Assembly (NCBI GenBank): GCA_016927965.1
Contig: JAFGLP010000135.1
Location: 1-9,030 of the forward strand
Length of the DNA: 9,030 bases
Reading direction: 5' to 3'
DNA from: Dehalococcoidia bacterium
GTDB taxonomy: Bacteria; Chloroflexota; Dehalococcoidia; GIF9; UBA5629
Below the pieces are notes generated by a model that did not search any database, was not told where the DNA came from, and saw only the letters and a program-made list of their open reading frames with translations. The number at the start of each line of letters is the position of its first letter. The first letter of the stretch is position 1. Shown piece by piece: positions 1-6,973 of the stretch. Made by a program: the position numbers and the translations under genes.

Positions 1-2
1 CC

Positions 3-30
3 GTATTCCCCACGCATGTGGGGGTGAAAC
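3..30 (+). CRISPR. Terminal type I-E-like CRISPR repeat (single copy at window edge)
   Basis: A 28-base stretch begins GTATTCCCC and ends GTGGGGGTGAAAC. It contains the perfect inverted repeat CCCCAC (8-13) / GTGGGG (18-23) around the loop GCAT. It matches the general form of type I-E repeats, which typically start G(T/A)(A/G)TTCCCC and end TGAACCG. Here the last bases read GTGAAACA instead of the usual GTGAACCG. Decay of the 3' end is typical of the repeat farthest from the leader, so the array and its cas genes would lie to the left, outside the window. No second repeat follows to the right, and only two bases precede it. The call rests on one copy and on recognition of the family pattern. 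Confidence 0.68.
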
Positions 31-41
31 ATATAATCCTC

Positions 42-71
42 TTGACAAATAGCGCAGGATATATGTATATA
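42..71 (+). promoter_or_regulatory. Promoter of the universal stress protein gene
   Basis: A perfect -35 hexamer TTGACA (42-47) is followed after 18 bases by TATATA (66-71) in an AT-rich stretch. Transcription would start near 78, giving a leader of about 80 nt before the ATG at 157. It lies only about 12 bases past the CRISPR repeat, so array read-through could also reach the gene. This is a consensus match only. Confidence 0.6.
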
Positions 72-93
72 TAGCGTTATCAATCCTTTTTGG

Positions 94-115
94 GGGCCTC
101 TCCGGGGAAAGGCCC
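94..115 (+). promoter_or_regulatory. 5' UTR hairpin upstream of the stress protein gene
   Basis: GGGCCT (94-99) pairs perfectly with AGGCCC (110-115) around a 10-base loop. It lies in the predicted leader between the promoter and the ribosome binding site. No T-run follows, so it is not an intrinsic terminator on this strand. The T-run lies on its left side and would not make a terminator on the other strand either. It may stabilise the mRNA. No riboswitch class is recognised. Confidence 0.4.
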
Positions 116-156
116 GTGGATACAACACAATTAATATATGGGAGGAGGAATTTAAA

Positions 157-618
157 ATGCTGCCGGTTAAGAATATTCTTTGCCCGACTGATTTCAGCGA
201 GCCTTCATATGAAGCACTCAAGGTGGCTGATGAGCTTGCCGCCCATTTCGGCGCCACCCTGCATATAGTTAACGTTGTACCTCTGGTACCGATCGTAGAA
301 GCACCTATCGGGGTGGAATCGGCCAGCTTCAACGTCGCCTCTTACCAGCAGGAGCTGGAAGGACAGTCAACCAAGTCCCTCAAGTCCATGGTCGACCAGA
401 AAATCTCCAAAAGCGTCAACTCGGTTACTGCGGTTCTCATCGGCAACGCTGCCGGCGAAGTAATGCGTTATGCCAGCGATAAATCCATGGATATGATAGT
501 CATTGCCACGCACGGCCTGTCAGGCTGGCGCAGGTTCATATCGGGCTCCACCACCGAGCAGATCGTGCGGCAGGCCTGTTGCCCGGTGCTGACTATACGT
601 AAACCGGCAACCAAGTAA
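157..618 (+). CDS. Universal stress protein, UspA family
   Basis: This 153-residue single-domain protein has the usual Usp length. It opens with the beta-strand and Asp of the family (KNILCPTDFSE, Asp12). Near the C-terminus it carries the nucleotide-binding signature ATHG (117-120), nine residues, then GS (130-131), followed by the closing strand CPVLTIR. This is the ATP-binding type of MJ0577-like Usps, with the first Gly of the G-2x-G-9x-G(S/T) motif replaced by Ala, which is common. Such proteins are cytoplasmic, usually dimeric, and raised under stress or starvation; the exact role is not predictable. The start is set by a strong GGAGGAGG (141-148) eight bases before the ATG. It has its own promoter and appears monocistronic, converging on the M50 protease gene. 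Confidence 0.93.
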   Translation: MLPVKNILCPTDFSEPSYEALKVADELAAHFGATLHIVNVVPLVPIVEAPIGVESASFNVASYQQELEGQSTKSLKSMVDQKISKSVNSVTAVLIGNAAGEVMRYASDKSMDMIVIATHGLSGWRRFISGSTTEQIVRQACCPVLTIRKPATK

Positions 619-621
619 TCC

Positions 622-636
622 GCAGCCGCCGGCTGC
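622..636. terminator. Hairpin between convergent genes, possible bidirectional terminator
   Basis: GCAGCC (622-627) pairs with GGCTGC (631-636) around the loop GCC, in the 17-base gap between the stress protein stop and the protease stop. Neither strand has a T-run after the stem, so it is not a classical intrinsic terminator. Placement is the main argument for a role in ending transcription. Confidence 0.3.
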
Positions 637-1760
637 TAGCGCCGTCCCAGTTCGTGGTGTACCTGGACATACCGGATAATATCGGCGCGGCCCAGCATTC
701 CCACTATCCTGTCATCCACAACGACCGGAAGCTGGTCGAGGCCATTCTCCGCCATCAACTGCACCGCCGTCCTCATATTGTCCCCGGGACTCACCACCTT
801 CAGCGGCTGGTGCGTCATGATGCTGGATACAGAGGTGTTTTTCCATTCCCCCATGGGGACTTTCTTGATGTCCGCCAGGGTAACTATGCCCATCAGGCGG
901 CCGTCCTCGGCTACGGGAGCATATCTTAGCCCGCGCCTCAAGTATATTTCATTTACCAATTTATCTACGGCATCGCCGGGACCGACAACTTCCGGCCTGT
1001 CATTCATAACGCTGGATACTCTCACATTCAACCACAGTGAGCGCAGCTCCAGCTCCCGCCGCGAGGCCTCCGCCGAGCTGTTGAGAAACCACCCGATAAA
1101 TACGAACCAGATGCCGCTTATCAAGTCTACCGTCAGCGCCATGAAGACACCTGCGGCAATCATTATCCAGCCAAACACCTGGCCGGTAATGGTGGCAATA
1201 TTGGTGGCCTTTTTCAGGTCGTTGGTGGCGCCCCAGATAATGGCGCGCAGTACCCTGCCGCCGTCCAGCGGAAAGCCCGGCAGTATATTAAAAGCAGCCA
1301 GCAGGACATTGACCACCATAAGGTACCGGGATATCGCCTCCGCGGCCCCAAAAGGCGCCAGCTTGAAGTATTCCACGGCCCAGAAGACCCCCGCAATGGC
1401 TATGCTGGCCAAAGGCCCGACGATAGCAACGGCAAACTCCACCCCCGGTTTCTCAGGCTCGGTCTCGATATTGCTTACGCCGCCTAATAGAAACAGGTTA
1501 ATGCTCTTGACCGGCAGGCCCCGTGATCGGGCTACCAGCGAATGCGCCAGCTCATGGATCAGCACTGAAACGAACAGCAGCAGCGCCGCCGCAACCGCAG
1601 TCAGCCAGTAAAGCCATGCTGCCCAGCCGGGATAATCCGCCGGGAAATACCCTACCGCCAGTGACCAGGTTATCAGCACAAAGATTAGTATCCAGGTGTA
1701 ATGGATGCCGATATCGATGCCCGCTATGCGCGCTACGCGCAGGGAACCTTTCATCATCAT
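636..1760 (-). CDS. M50-family intramembrane metalloprotease with C-terminal CBS pair (site-2 protease family)
   Basis: This is a 374-residue membrane protein. The N-terminal two thirds hold several hydrophobic segments (about 15-40, 46-70, 107-130, 145-165, 190-226). The zinc-binding HELAH motif lies at 69-73 and the second active-site motif LDGG at 165-168, whose Asp166 is the third metal ligand. After residue 245 come two CBS domains (about 250-300 and 313-366), which commonly bind adenine nucleotides and control activity. Domain order matches the SpoIVFB/Rip3-like M50B group with CBS tail, which cleaves membrane-bound substrates such as anti-sigma factors. No substrate is evident in the window. 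The ATG at 1760 is the first of three in tandem (MMMK); the Shine-Dalgarno AAGG is formed around the stop codon of the preceding hydrolase gene, 9 nt away, indicating coupling. Either of the next two ATGs is also possible. Confidence 0.93.
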   Translation of the reverse strand: MMMKGSLRVARIAGIDIGIHYTWILIFVLITWSLAVGYFPADYPGWAAWLYWLTAVAAALLLFVSVLIHELAHSLVARSRGLPVKSINLFLLGGVSNIETEPEKPGVEFAVAIVGPLASIAIAGVFWAVEYFKLAPFGAAEAISRYLMVVNVLLAAFNILPGFPLDGGRVLRAIIWGATNDLKKATNIATITGQVFGWIMIAAGVFMALTVDLISGIWFVFIGWFLNSSAEASRRELELRSLWLNVRVSSVMNDRPEVVGPGDAVDKLVNEIYLRRGLRYAPVAEDGRLMGIVTLADIKKVPMGEWKNTSVSSIMTHQPLKVVSPGDNMRTAVQLMAENGLDQLPVVVDDRIVGMLGRADIIRYVQVHHELGRR

Positions 1761-1769
1761 GTGATTACC

Positions 1770-2465
1770 TTACTTGTCCAGCTCTTTTATAAACTCTGCT
1801 ATAGCCTGGTCCACCAGCCCGGGCTTCTCCAGGAAAGCCAGGTGAGTGCCCCCCTCTATAACCGTCATGCGGCAATTCTGCATGTTCTTAACCAGGTATT
1901 GTGAATATTTAGGGGGCGTCATATTGTCCTGGTCGCCCACAATGGCCAGTGCCGGGACGTTTATCAGCCCGGTCTTTTCCATGATATCGAATTTATCACA
2001 GCAATAAAAATCGTTCAGCTGCGCAGCAGGGCCAGTCTCGGCCAGTCTGGGCAATATGATATCAAGGGCTTCCTTATTTACCCTGCCATAGAGCGGTGTT
2101 ACCAGCTCCCTCATCCACCCCTTTTTATCATCCAGCTTCCCCTTAATGGCCTCCAGAATCAACGGCAGCACCCTTAACCGCGCCCCCGAGCCCACCAGTA
2201 TTATTCCCTTCAAGTCCTGCGGGTATTTATAGGCATGCATTAATGCTATGCCGCCTCCCAGCGAATGACCGGCCAAGACAGAACCCTTATATTTCTTCTG
2301 CTGGATATAGGAATGCAGCCAGTCCGCATACTCTTCAATGCTGTAGCACAATTCACCTCTGGGATGTCCCGGCAGATCGATAGCATCTGCCTCTATGAAC
2401 TGCTTTTTTTGATAGTACCAGACATCGCCGCAGGCGCCTGAGCCATGCACAAAGATCAGTTTCAT
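1770..2465 (-). CDS. Alpha/beta-fold hydrolase
   Basis: This is a compact 231-residue cytoplasmic alpha/beta hydrolase without a signal peptide. It shows the oxyanion-hole HGSG at 7-10, the nucleophile elbow GHSLGG at 66-71 with Ser68, the acid region GDQDNMTPP with Asp180 as the likely catalytic acid, and the catalytic His208 in GGTHLAFLEKP. All three triad residues are present, so it should be active. The family covers esterases, lipases, haloperoxidase-like and C-C bond hydrolases, and the sequence does not fix the substrate. AAAGGAG (2474-2480 on this strand) lies eight bases before the ATG, supporting the start. It is the first gene of a two-gene unit with the M50 protease. No clear promoter is seen in the 126 bases before it, so part of its expression may be read-through from gyrA past the hairpin. 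Confidence 0.9.
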   Translation of the reverse strand: MKLIFVHGSGACGDVWYYQKKQFIEADAIDLPGHPRGELCYSIEEYADWLHSYIQQKKYKGSVLAGHSLGGGIALMHAYKYPQDLKGIILVGSGARLRVLPLILEAIKGKLDDKKGWMRELVTPLYGRVNKEALDIILPRLAETGPAAQLNDFYCCDKFDIMEKTGLINVPALAIVGDQDNMTPPKYSQYLVKNMQNCRMTVIEGGTHLAFLEKPGLVDQAIAEFIKELDK

Positions 2466-2557
2466 AATCCTATCTCCTTTCAGAGTACCGGGTCAGGAAG
2501 AAGGCCCACCCCTGCCATTCCTGTTAGCCTCTCCGTTTGAATAATTCCTTAATATTG

Positions 2558-2583
2558 ATGTGCGGGCCTTGAGGCCCGCACAT
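2558..2583 (-). terminator. Hairpin terminator after gyrA
   Basis: A perfect 11-bp stem (2558-2568 with 2573-2583), including TGTGCGGGCC/GGCCCGCACA, closes a TTGA loop just past the gyrA stop. On the gyrA strand it is followed by TCAATATTAAGG, a poor U-tract, so termination may be partial. It separates the TPR-gyrA unit from the hydrolase-protease unit. Confidence 0.6.
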
Positions 2584-2591
2584 TTGAATAG

Positions 2592-5165
2592 CTAGGATGC
2601 GAAGGGCAATTCCTGCTGACCGCCGGTGACCATCGGCTTGGGAGGCACCTTGGCGACAGCCCTTGTTTCCCTGGCAGCCTGCTCCTCGGGGTTCTCCGTC
2701 TCGACCAGTGCAATCGAGACCACCCTGTCCCCTTCATCCAGCCTGGAGAGCATCACGCCCTGCGTAATCCTGCCTTTGACGGGCACTCCTTCTCTCCGTC
2801 GCTTTCCTCCCTCTTCTATTTGAGTTGGCTTTTCAACATTCACGTTTATCCTGAGCTGCACGCCGTTAGCTGTCGTGATAAAGAGCTCTTGGCCCTGCGG
2901 CACAAACTTGGCAGCGATCACTTTTCCTGTTTTCTCCGTTACGCGATGGGCCAGTACGCCTTTGCCTCCGCGCCCGTGCAGCGGGAATTTATCCACCTTG
3001 GTCCGTTTACCATACCCCTTTTCAGTCACAGTAATCAGGTCGGCATTCGACTGTACAGTTCCCATACTGACAACGATATCACCCTTGTTCAGATTGATGC
3101 CGCGTACGCCTCCGCTGGTACGGGAGGCCTTGCGCAAAGGAGCCACCGCAAATTTGACGGCCTGGCCGTTGCGGCTGACCAGCATCAGCTTATCCGTGTC
3201 GCCGACCACATCCACCCCAATCAGATCTTCATCAGGCTTGAGTTTCATGGCTATCAGGCCGCTTCGCCTTACATCCCTGAAGTTATCTAGGCTGGTCTTT
3301 TTAACAATACCCTTGGATGTCGCCAGCAGCATAAAAAGCCCGGGATCAGTCTTCTCGGGGACAAACATGGCGGTGACCTGCTCCCTGGCTTCTATCGGTA
3401 TCAGATTGATAATATTGATGCCCTTGGTAGTCCTGGAGCCGTCTTGCGGGATCTCGTGGCATTTCATCTTGAACACGCGCCCTCTACTGGTAAAGAACAG
3501 CAGGTTGTCGTGAGTATCGGCGGACATGGACCTCATAACATCATCGCTATCGCGCGTTCCCATGCCCTTAACGCCTCTTCCGCCGCGCAATTGTTTGCGG
3601 AATACGTCCGCCGGTATCCTCTTAACATAGCCCTGCTCACTCAGTGTAACGATCACATCCATATGGGGGATGAGGTCCTGTACCTGGAATTGACCTACCT
3701 CATTGGATTCGATTACCGATCGGCGGTTATCACCATATTTGTTCTTGATCTCTAACAAGTCCTGCTGGATGATCTTTAATATTTTCTCCGGATTGGCCAG
3801 CAGGTCTTCAAGGTAGCCGATGGTCTTCAGGATGTCCTTATATTCGTCCAGTATCTTCTTACGCTCCAGGTTGGCCAGCCTGCGCAGCTGCATCTCGAGG
3901 ATGGCCTGTGCCTGTAGCTGGCTGAGGGAAAACTCGGACATCAGGTTAGAGCGGGCAGCTTCAGCGGTTTCCGATTCCCTGATCGTCTTGATTACCGCGT
4001 CCAAGTGGTCCAGCGCTATCTTGAAGCCCTCTAAAATATGCGCTCTTTCTTTGGCCTTCTGCAGGTCGAATTTCGTCCTGCGGGTAATAACATCCGTACG
4101 GAAGGTGACGTAGCACTGCAGTGCCTCTTTCAAGTTGATTACACGCGGCATGCCGTCCACCAGCGCCAGCATGTTTATAAAGAAGGTGGACTGCATCGAA
4201 GTGTATTTAAAGAGGTTATTCTGAACTTTGGCCGGGTGTGCATCCTTTCTCAACCCGATGACTATGCGCATGCCCTGCCGGTCAGATTCATCGCGGACAT
4301 CGCTGATTCCCTCTATCCGCTTGTCCCTGGCCAGCTCAGCAATCTTTTTAACCAGCTCGGACTTAATGGTCTGATACGGTAGTTCGGTCACTACCAGCTG
4401 CATTTTACCGCTTTTGGTGGCCTCCTCAACTACTCTGGCGCGCAGGACAGCTCTGCCTTGACCCGTTGCGTAGGCGCTCTTGATCCCTTCCACGCCGCAG
4501 ATTATGCCGGCAGTGGGGAAATCCGGCCCCTTGACAAACTGCATCAATTCATCAACAGAGGCTTCAGGATTTTCAATTAAAAAGTGCGTGGCGTCGCATA
4601 CCTCGCTTAAATTATGCGGGGGAATGTTGGTAGCCATACCGACCGCAATTCCTGAAGAGCCGTTTACCAGCAGGTTCGGCAGCCTCGCAGGCAGCACGGA
4701 CGGCTCTTTGAGGCTGTCATCAAAATTGGGCATGAAATCGATGGTATCCTTATCGATATCCAGCAGCATTTCGTCGGATATCCTGGACAGGCGTGCTTCT
4801 GTGTAACGCATGGCCGCAGGAGGATCGTCATCGACGCTGCCGAAGTTGCCCTGGCCGTCTACCAGCCGGTAGCGCATGGAAAAGTCCTGCGCCATCCTGA
4901 CCATCGCATAGTAAACCGATGAATCGCCGTGCGGGTGGTATTTACCAAGCACTTCACCAACGATACGGGCGCTCTTTTTATAGGATGAGTTATACCGCAT
5001 CCCCAGTTCAAGCATCGCAAAAAGTATGCGGCGGTGAACAGGCTTGAGTCCGTCACGCACATCCGGCAGGGCGCGGGAGACTATGACGCTCATGGCATAA
5101 TCCAGGTAAGAACGCTTCATCTCCTCTTCGATGCCGATCGGTTTGATCGATAGTCCTAATTCCAT
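2592..5165 (-). CDS. gyrA: DNA gyrase subunit A
   Basis: This 857-residue GyrA is full length for the family. Together with GyrB, encoded elsewhere, it forms the A2B2 type II topoisomerase that supercoils DNA. The winged-helix/tower core covers about 1-490, with the catalytic Tyr121 in [10 protein letters not shown] and the quinolone-region motif [10 protein letters not shown] (77-86). The C-terminal beta-pinwheel (about 495-825) carries a GyrA box variant QLRGGRG at 525-531 (consensus QRRGGKG), which argues for gyrase rather than Topo IV ParC. Two features stand out: Tyr86 where E. coli has Asp87, and a charged stretch of about 14 extra residues near 778-794 in the last blade. The ATG lies 2 nt past the stop of the TPR gene, with GAGGAG inside that gene's last codons, so translation is probably coupled. 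Confidence 0.97.
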   Translation of the reverse strand: MELGLSIKPIGIEEEMKRSYLDYAMSVIVSRALPDVRDGLKPVHRRILFAMLELGMRYNSSYKKSARIVGEVLGKYHPHGDSSVYYAMVRMAQDFSMRYRLVDGQGNFGSVDDDPPAAMRYTEARLSRISDEMLLDIDKDTIDFMPNFDDSLKEPSVLPARLPNLLVNGSSGIAVGMATNIPPHNLSEVCDATHFLIENPEASVDELMQFVKGPDFPTAGIICGVEGIKSAYATGQGRAVLRARVVEEATKSGKMQLVVTELPYQTIKSELVKKIAELARDKRIEGISDVRDESDRQGMRIVIGLRKDAHPAKVQNNLFKYTSMQSTFFINMLALVDGMPRVINLKEALQCYVTFRTDVITRRTKFDLQKAKERAHILEGFKIALDHLDAVIKTIRESETAEAARSNLMSEFSLSQLQAQAILEMQLRRLANLERKKILDEYKDILKTIGYLEDLLANPEKILKIIQQDLLEIKNKYGDNRRSVIESNEVGQFQVQDLIPHMDVIVTLSEQGYVKRIPADVFRKQLRGGRGVKGMGTRDSDDVMRSMSADTHDNLLFFTSRGRVFKMKCHEIPQDGSRTTKGINIINLIPIEAREQVTAMFVPEKTDPGLFMLLATSKGIVKKTSLDNFRDVRRSGLIAMKLKPDEDLIGVDVVGDTDKLMLVSRNGQAVKFAVAPLRKASRTSGGVRGINLNKGDIVVSMGTVQSNADLITVTEKGYGKRTKVDKFPLHGRGGKGVLAHRVTEKTGKVIAAKFVPQGQELFITTANGVQLRINVNVEKPTQIEEGGKRRREGVPVKGRITQGVMLSRLDEGDRVVSIALVETENPEEQAARETRAVAKVPPKPMVTGGQQELPFAS

Positions 5166-5167
5166 GT

Positions 5168-6010
5168 CTACTCCTCATCTCCATAATTGCCGTCCAGGCG
5201 TCGTATATCATCTGGAGATGTATAACCTTCATATATAGAAAACCCTTCGGGCATTGCCTCGGACTCTTCACCCTCGGCATATTCCGTTTCCTCCAGCCCT
5301 TCATCTTCGCCGGCGCTGTGCCTTAACAGGCTGTCCTTAACATGAGCGGGATAACTCTCCGCTACCCGGAGGGGAAATGACAGCTTGCCGGTCTGTGAAG
5401 GATGCTGCAGGGTTTCCCTTATCATCACTTTGACTTTATCATTATCCAGGCTGATTATGCCTGCAATATACTGGTTGCCCCCCTGGATTAGCTTGGCCAA
5501 TCTTAGTCCATGTTCAGGCTCAATCAGGCCCAGATATTCACCCTTATAATTCTCCACCGCGATGTCATGGCCTCGGATTTTAAGAAAGACCTGCTCGCTA
5601 GGGGTCATTTTTACCAGCACTGACTTTGGCGCTATCTCCAGCAGGTTCACCACACCGGCCTTGCCCGTATCCGGTATAAAAGCGCTGGGCGGCAGTTTGC
5701 GCCTCTGCTCATTTTTTACAGCATTAGCGCCCTTTAACAGCACCAGCCGATCAAGGTTTTTCTTGGCTATGCTGTTCGACGGCGACAGCTCCAGCGCCTT
5801 GCTGTATGCTTCTCTGGCTTTATTATATTCTCCCAACTCAATATAGGCACGGCCCAATCGGTTATAAGCGTCAACATCGTTGGGGAAAACTTCTATAATG
5901 CCCTGATTGGCCATAACAGCTTCCTGCCAGCGGTTCTCCTGGGCCAGCTTTATCGCTTCCTGTATTCTTGACCGCCATATCCCGGTCTTTTCTTCTTCTC
6001 GCTCTGGCAT
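5168..6010 (-). CDS. TPR protein with HIRAN-like middle domain, unknown function
   Basis: This is a 280-residue soluble protein with no signal peptide or membrane segment. Two TPR motifs are visible at about 14-47 and 48-81 ([26 protein letters not shown] region), a protein-protein interaction fold. Residues about 125-200 form a separate predicted alpha/beta domain containing [19 protein letters not shown] and a later VKVMIRE strand. The spacing of AV, GxYLGxxxP, the LAKLI helix and the closing strand resembles the HIRAN DNA-end-binding fold, but this is only a pattern impression. The C-terminal 45 residues are strongly acidic ([16 protein letters not shown]) and likely disordered. It lies 2 nt ahead of gyrA, and the two are surely cotranscribed. 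The start has a modest GAGAGG about 8 bases upstream. I do not recognise a named family for the whole protein. Confidence 0.85.
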   Translation of the reverse strand: MPEREEEKTGIWRSRIQEAIKLAQENRWQEAVMANQGIIEVFPNDVDAYNRLGRAYIELGEYNKAREAYSKALELSPSNSIAKKNLDRLVLLKGANAVKNEQRRKLPPSAFIPDTGKAGVVNLLEIAPKSVLVKMTPSEQVFLKIRGHDIAVENYKGEYLGLIEPEHGLRLAKLIQGGNQYIAGIISLDNDKVKVMIRETLQHPSQTGKLSFPLRVAESYPAHVKDSLLRHSAGEDEGLEETEYAEGEESEAMPEGFSIYEGYTSPDDIRRLDGNYGDEE

Positions 6011-6027
6011 GCTATAGGCCTCTCGTT

Positions 6028-6056
6028 ATGTTAACAACAAATAATTTTCGTGTAAA
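6028..6056 (-). promoter_or_regulatory. Possible proximal promoter of the TPR-gyrA unit
   Basis: On the minus strand TTTACA (6051-6056) is followed after 17 bases by TAACAT (6028-6033). The predicted start at about 6021 would fall within or next to the Shine-Dalgarno, leaving almost no leader, so this is weaker than the distal candidate at 6222-6250. Confidence 0.25.
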
Positions 6057-6196
6057 CATCTACTTTAATACTAAAACGACCGCCATGGCAAATATTATTT
6101 ACGGGCTGTCTGCCCTGCACCACTTGTGATTTTAGTCGTTTAATTTCCCTCCCCTGTCTGTTATTATTCTTCTAAAACAGCTTGCGTGCCGTTAAT

Positions 6197-6226
6197 TTGA
6201 CACCGCTTTTCAAGCGGTGCTAAATT
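6197..6226 (+). promoter_or_regulatory. Promoter of the Nfu gene, extended -10 type
   Basis: A perfect -35 TTGACA (6197-6202) is followed after 18 bases by TAAATT (6221-6226), preceded by the extended -10 element TG at 6218-6219. Transcription would start near 6233, giving a leader of about 33 nt. A perfect palindrome fills the spacer, and the -10 overlaps that of a divergent promoter. Confidence 0.6.
6201..6219. promoter_or_regulatory. Perfect palindrome in the promoter spacer, probable operator
   Basis: CACCGCTT (6201-6208) and AAGCGGTG (6212-6219) are perfect 8-base arms around TTC. The element covers the last two bases of the -35, the whole spacer and the TG of the extended -10 of the nfu promoter. 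On the other strand it covers the predicted start of the divergent gyrA-side transcript. No T-run follows on either strand, so it is not a terminator. Position and symmetry fit a dimeric repressor site, for example of an Fe-S or redox regulator. It does not match a consensus I can name. Confidence 0.55.
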
Positions 6227-6250
6227 ACCACGTAGTTTAAATTAAGTCAA
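6222..6250 (-). promoter_or_regulatory. Divergent promoter candidate for the TPR-gyrA unit
   Basis: On the minus strand TTGACT (6245-6250) is followed after 17 bases by TAATTT (6222-6227), with the extended -10 TGG just before it. The start would lie near 6215, inside the palindrome, giving a leader of about 205 nt to the TPR ATG. That leader contains small inverted repeats (GGGC 6103-6106 / GCCC 6112-6115; CTGTT 6158-6162 / AACAG 6176-6180) but no recognised regulatory RNA. The -10 matches consensus poorly apart from its key first, second and last bases. Confidence 0.4.
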
Positions 6251-6265
6251 CAAGAAGGTGCGATA

Positions 6266-6487
6266 ATGAAAGACCAGGTTCAGGAAGTATTAAATGTTAT
6301 CAGGCCCAGTCTGCAGGCTGACGGCGGCGACGTTGAGCTGGTGGAGGTTAAAGACGGCATCGTCAGCGTCAAACTTAAGGGAGCCTGCGCAGGCTGTCCT
6401 ATGTCCACTATGACACTCAAAAAGGGCATAGAGCGCTTTTTGAAAGAGAAGATCTCCAGTGTAAAAGAAGTGGTGGCCGTCCAATAG
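6266..6487 (+). CDS. Nfu/NifU C-terminal-domain Fe-S cluster carrier
   Basis: This 73-residue protein consists of the NifU C-terminal (Nfu) domain alone. It has the family core RPSLQADGGDVELVEV (13-28) and the cluster-binding CxxC in GACAGCPMS, Cys41 and Cys44. Such proteins bind a [4Fe-4S] cluster between two monomers and deliver it to apoproteins in the cytoplasm. It lacks the N-terminal IscU-like and central ferredoxin domains of full NifU, so it is a carrier rather than the primary scaffold. AAGG at 6255-6258, seven bases before the ATG, supports the start. The gene is single, driven by the promoter at 6197-6226 and flanked by divergent TPR-gyrA. It converges on aspartokinase with only 3 bases between the stops, and no terminator is visible there. 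Confidence 0.95.
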   Translation: MKDQVQEVLNVIRPSLQADGGDVELVEVKDGIVSVKLKGACAGCPMSTMTLKKGIERFLKEKISSVKEVVAVQ

Positions 6488-6490
6488 CCT

Positions 6491-6973
6491 TCAGGCTTTA
6501 TCCAGAGCAAAGGCCTTGTGCAGGGCCTTAACTGCGTCCTTCACCTTGTCTTCGGAGATTATACACGTTATACGTATCTCCGATGTAGTAATCAGCAGGA
6601 TATTGATGTTCTGCGCAGACAGCGTCTGAAACATCTTGGCCGCATAACCCGGTGTATTCTGCATGCCTGTTCCGATTATGGATACCTTGCCGAGATTTGA
6701 ATCGGTCAGGCATTCCCTGGCGTTTATCTGGCCGGCCACCGGTTCAATGATCTCCATTGCTTTCTGCAGATCGTTCTTGGTCACTGTAAATGTCACGTCT
6801 GTGATATTATCCAAGCCGGCATTCTGAACGATGGTATCCACGCTGATGCCCGCCTTGGCCAGCGGGAGAAAGATAGCTGCGGCTATTCCCGGGCGGTCCG
6901 GGACTCCGGTCATGGTGATCTTAGCCACATCCAAATCATGTGCTATCCCCCGGACTTTGTTTTTGGTTTCCAT
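6491..6973 (-). CDS. Aspartate kinase beta subunit from internal in-frame start (predicted)
   Basis: An in-frame ATG at 6971-6973 (Met246 of the full protein) is preceded seven bases upstream by a perfect GGAGG (6981-6985). Translation from here would give a 160-residue protein holding only the two ACT domains. In B. subtilis and Corynebacterium, lysC is known to make such a beta subunit, of about 160 residues, from the same place in the gene, forming an alpha2beta2 enzyme. The Gly-Gly codons supplying the SD lie in the linker between kinase and ACT domains, exactly where a start is expected. Inferred from sequence and family precedent. Confidence 0.7.
   Translation of the reverse strand: METKNKVRGIAHDLDVAKITMTGVPDRPGIAAAIFLPLAKAGISVDTIVQNAGLDNITDVTFTVTKNDLQKAMEIIEPVAGQINARECLTDSNLGKVSIIGTGMQNTPGYAAKMFQTLSAQNINILLITTSEIRITCIISEDKVKDAVKALHKAFALDKA

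Noticed and set aside
778..1611. 277-codon open frame on the + strand opposite the M50 protease gene
   Set aside because: It lies wholly antisense to a gene with clear catalytic motifs, its translation is low-complexity Ser/Thr/Pro-rich, and it has no recognisable domain.
2875..3513. 212-codon + strand frame inside gyrA
   Set aside because: Antisense shadow of the GyrA C-terminal domain; no family motif and no supporting Shine-Dalgarno.
6028..6129. 33-codon + strand frame (MLTTNNFRV...) in the divergent intergenic region
   Set aside because: It has no convincing Shine-Dalgarno or promoter and no recognisable motif, and it runs through the likely 5' leader of the opposite transcript.
6074..6141. 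AAACGAC ... GTCGTTT 7-base inverted repeat in the gyrA-side leader
   Set aside because: The arms are 54 bases apart in AT-rich sequence and short enough to occur by chance.
6486..6497. AGCC-TTCA-GGCT hairpin at the nfu/lysC convergent junction
   Set aside because: The stem is only 4 bp with no meaningful T-run; too weak to call a terminator.
6510..6529. AAGGCC/GGCCTT inverted repeat near the end of lysC as a terminator
   Set aside because: It is inside the coding region for KALHKAF with an 8-base loop and no T-run on either strand.
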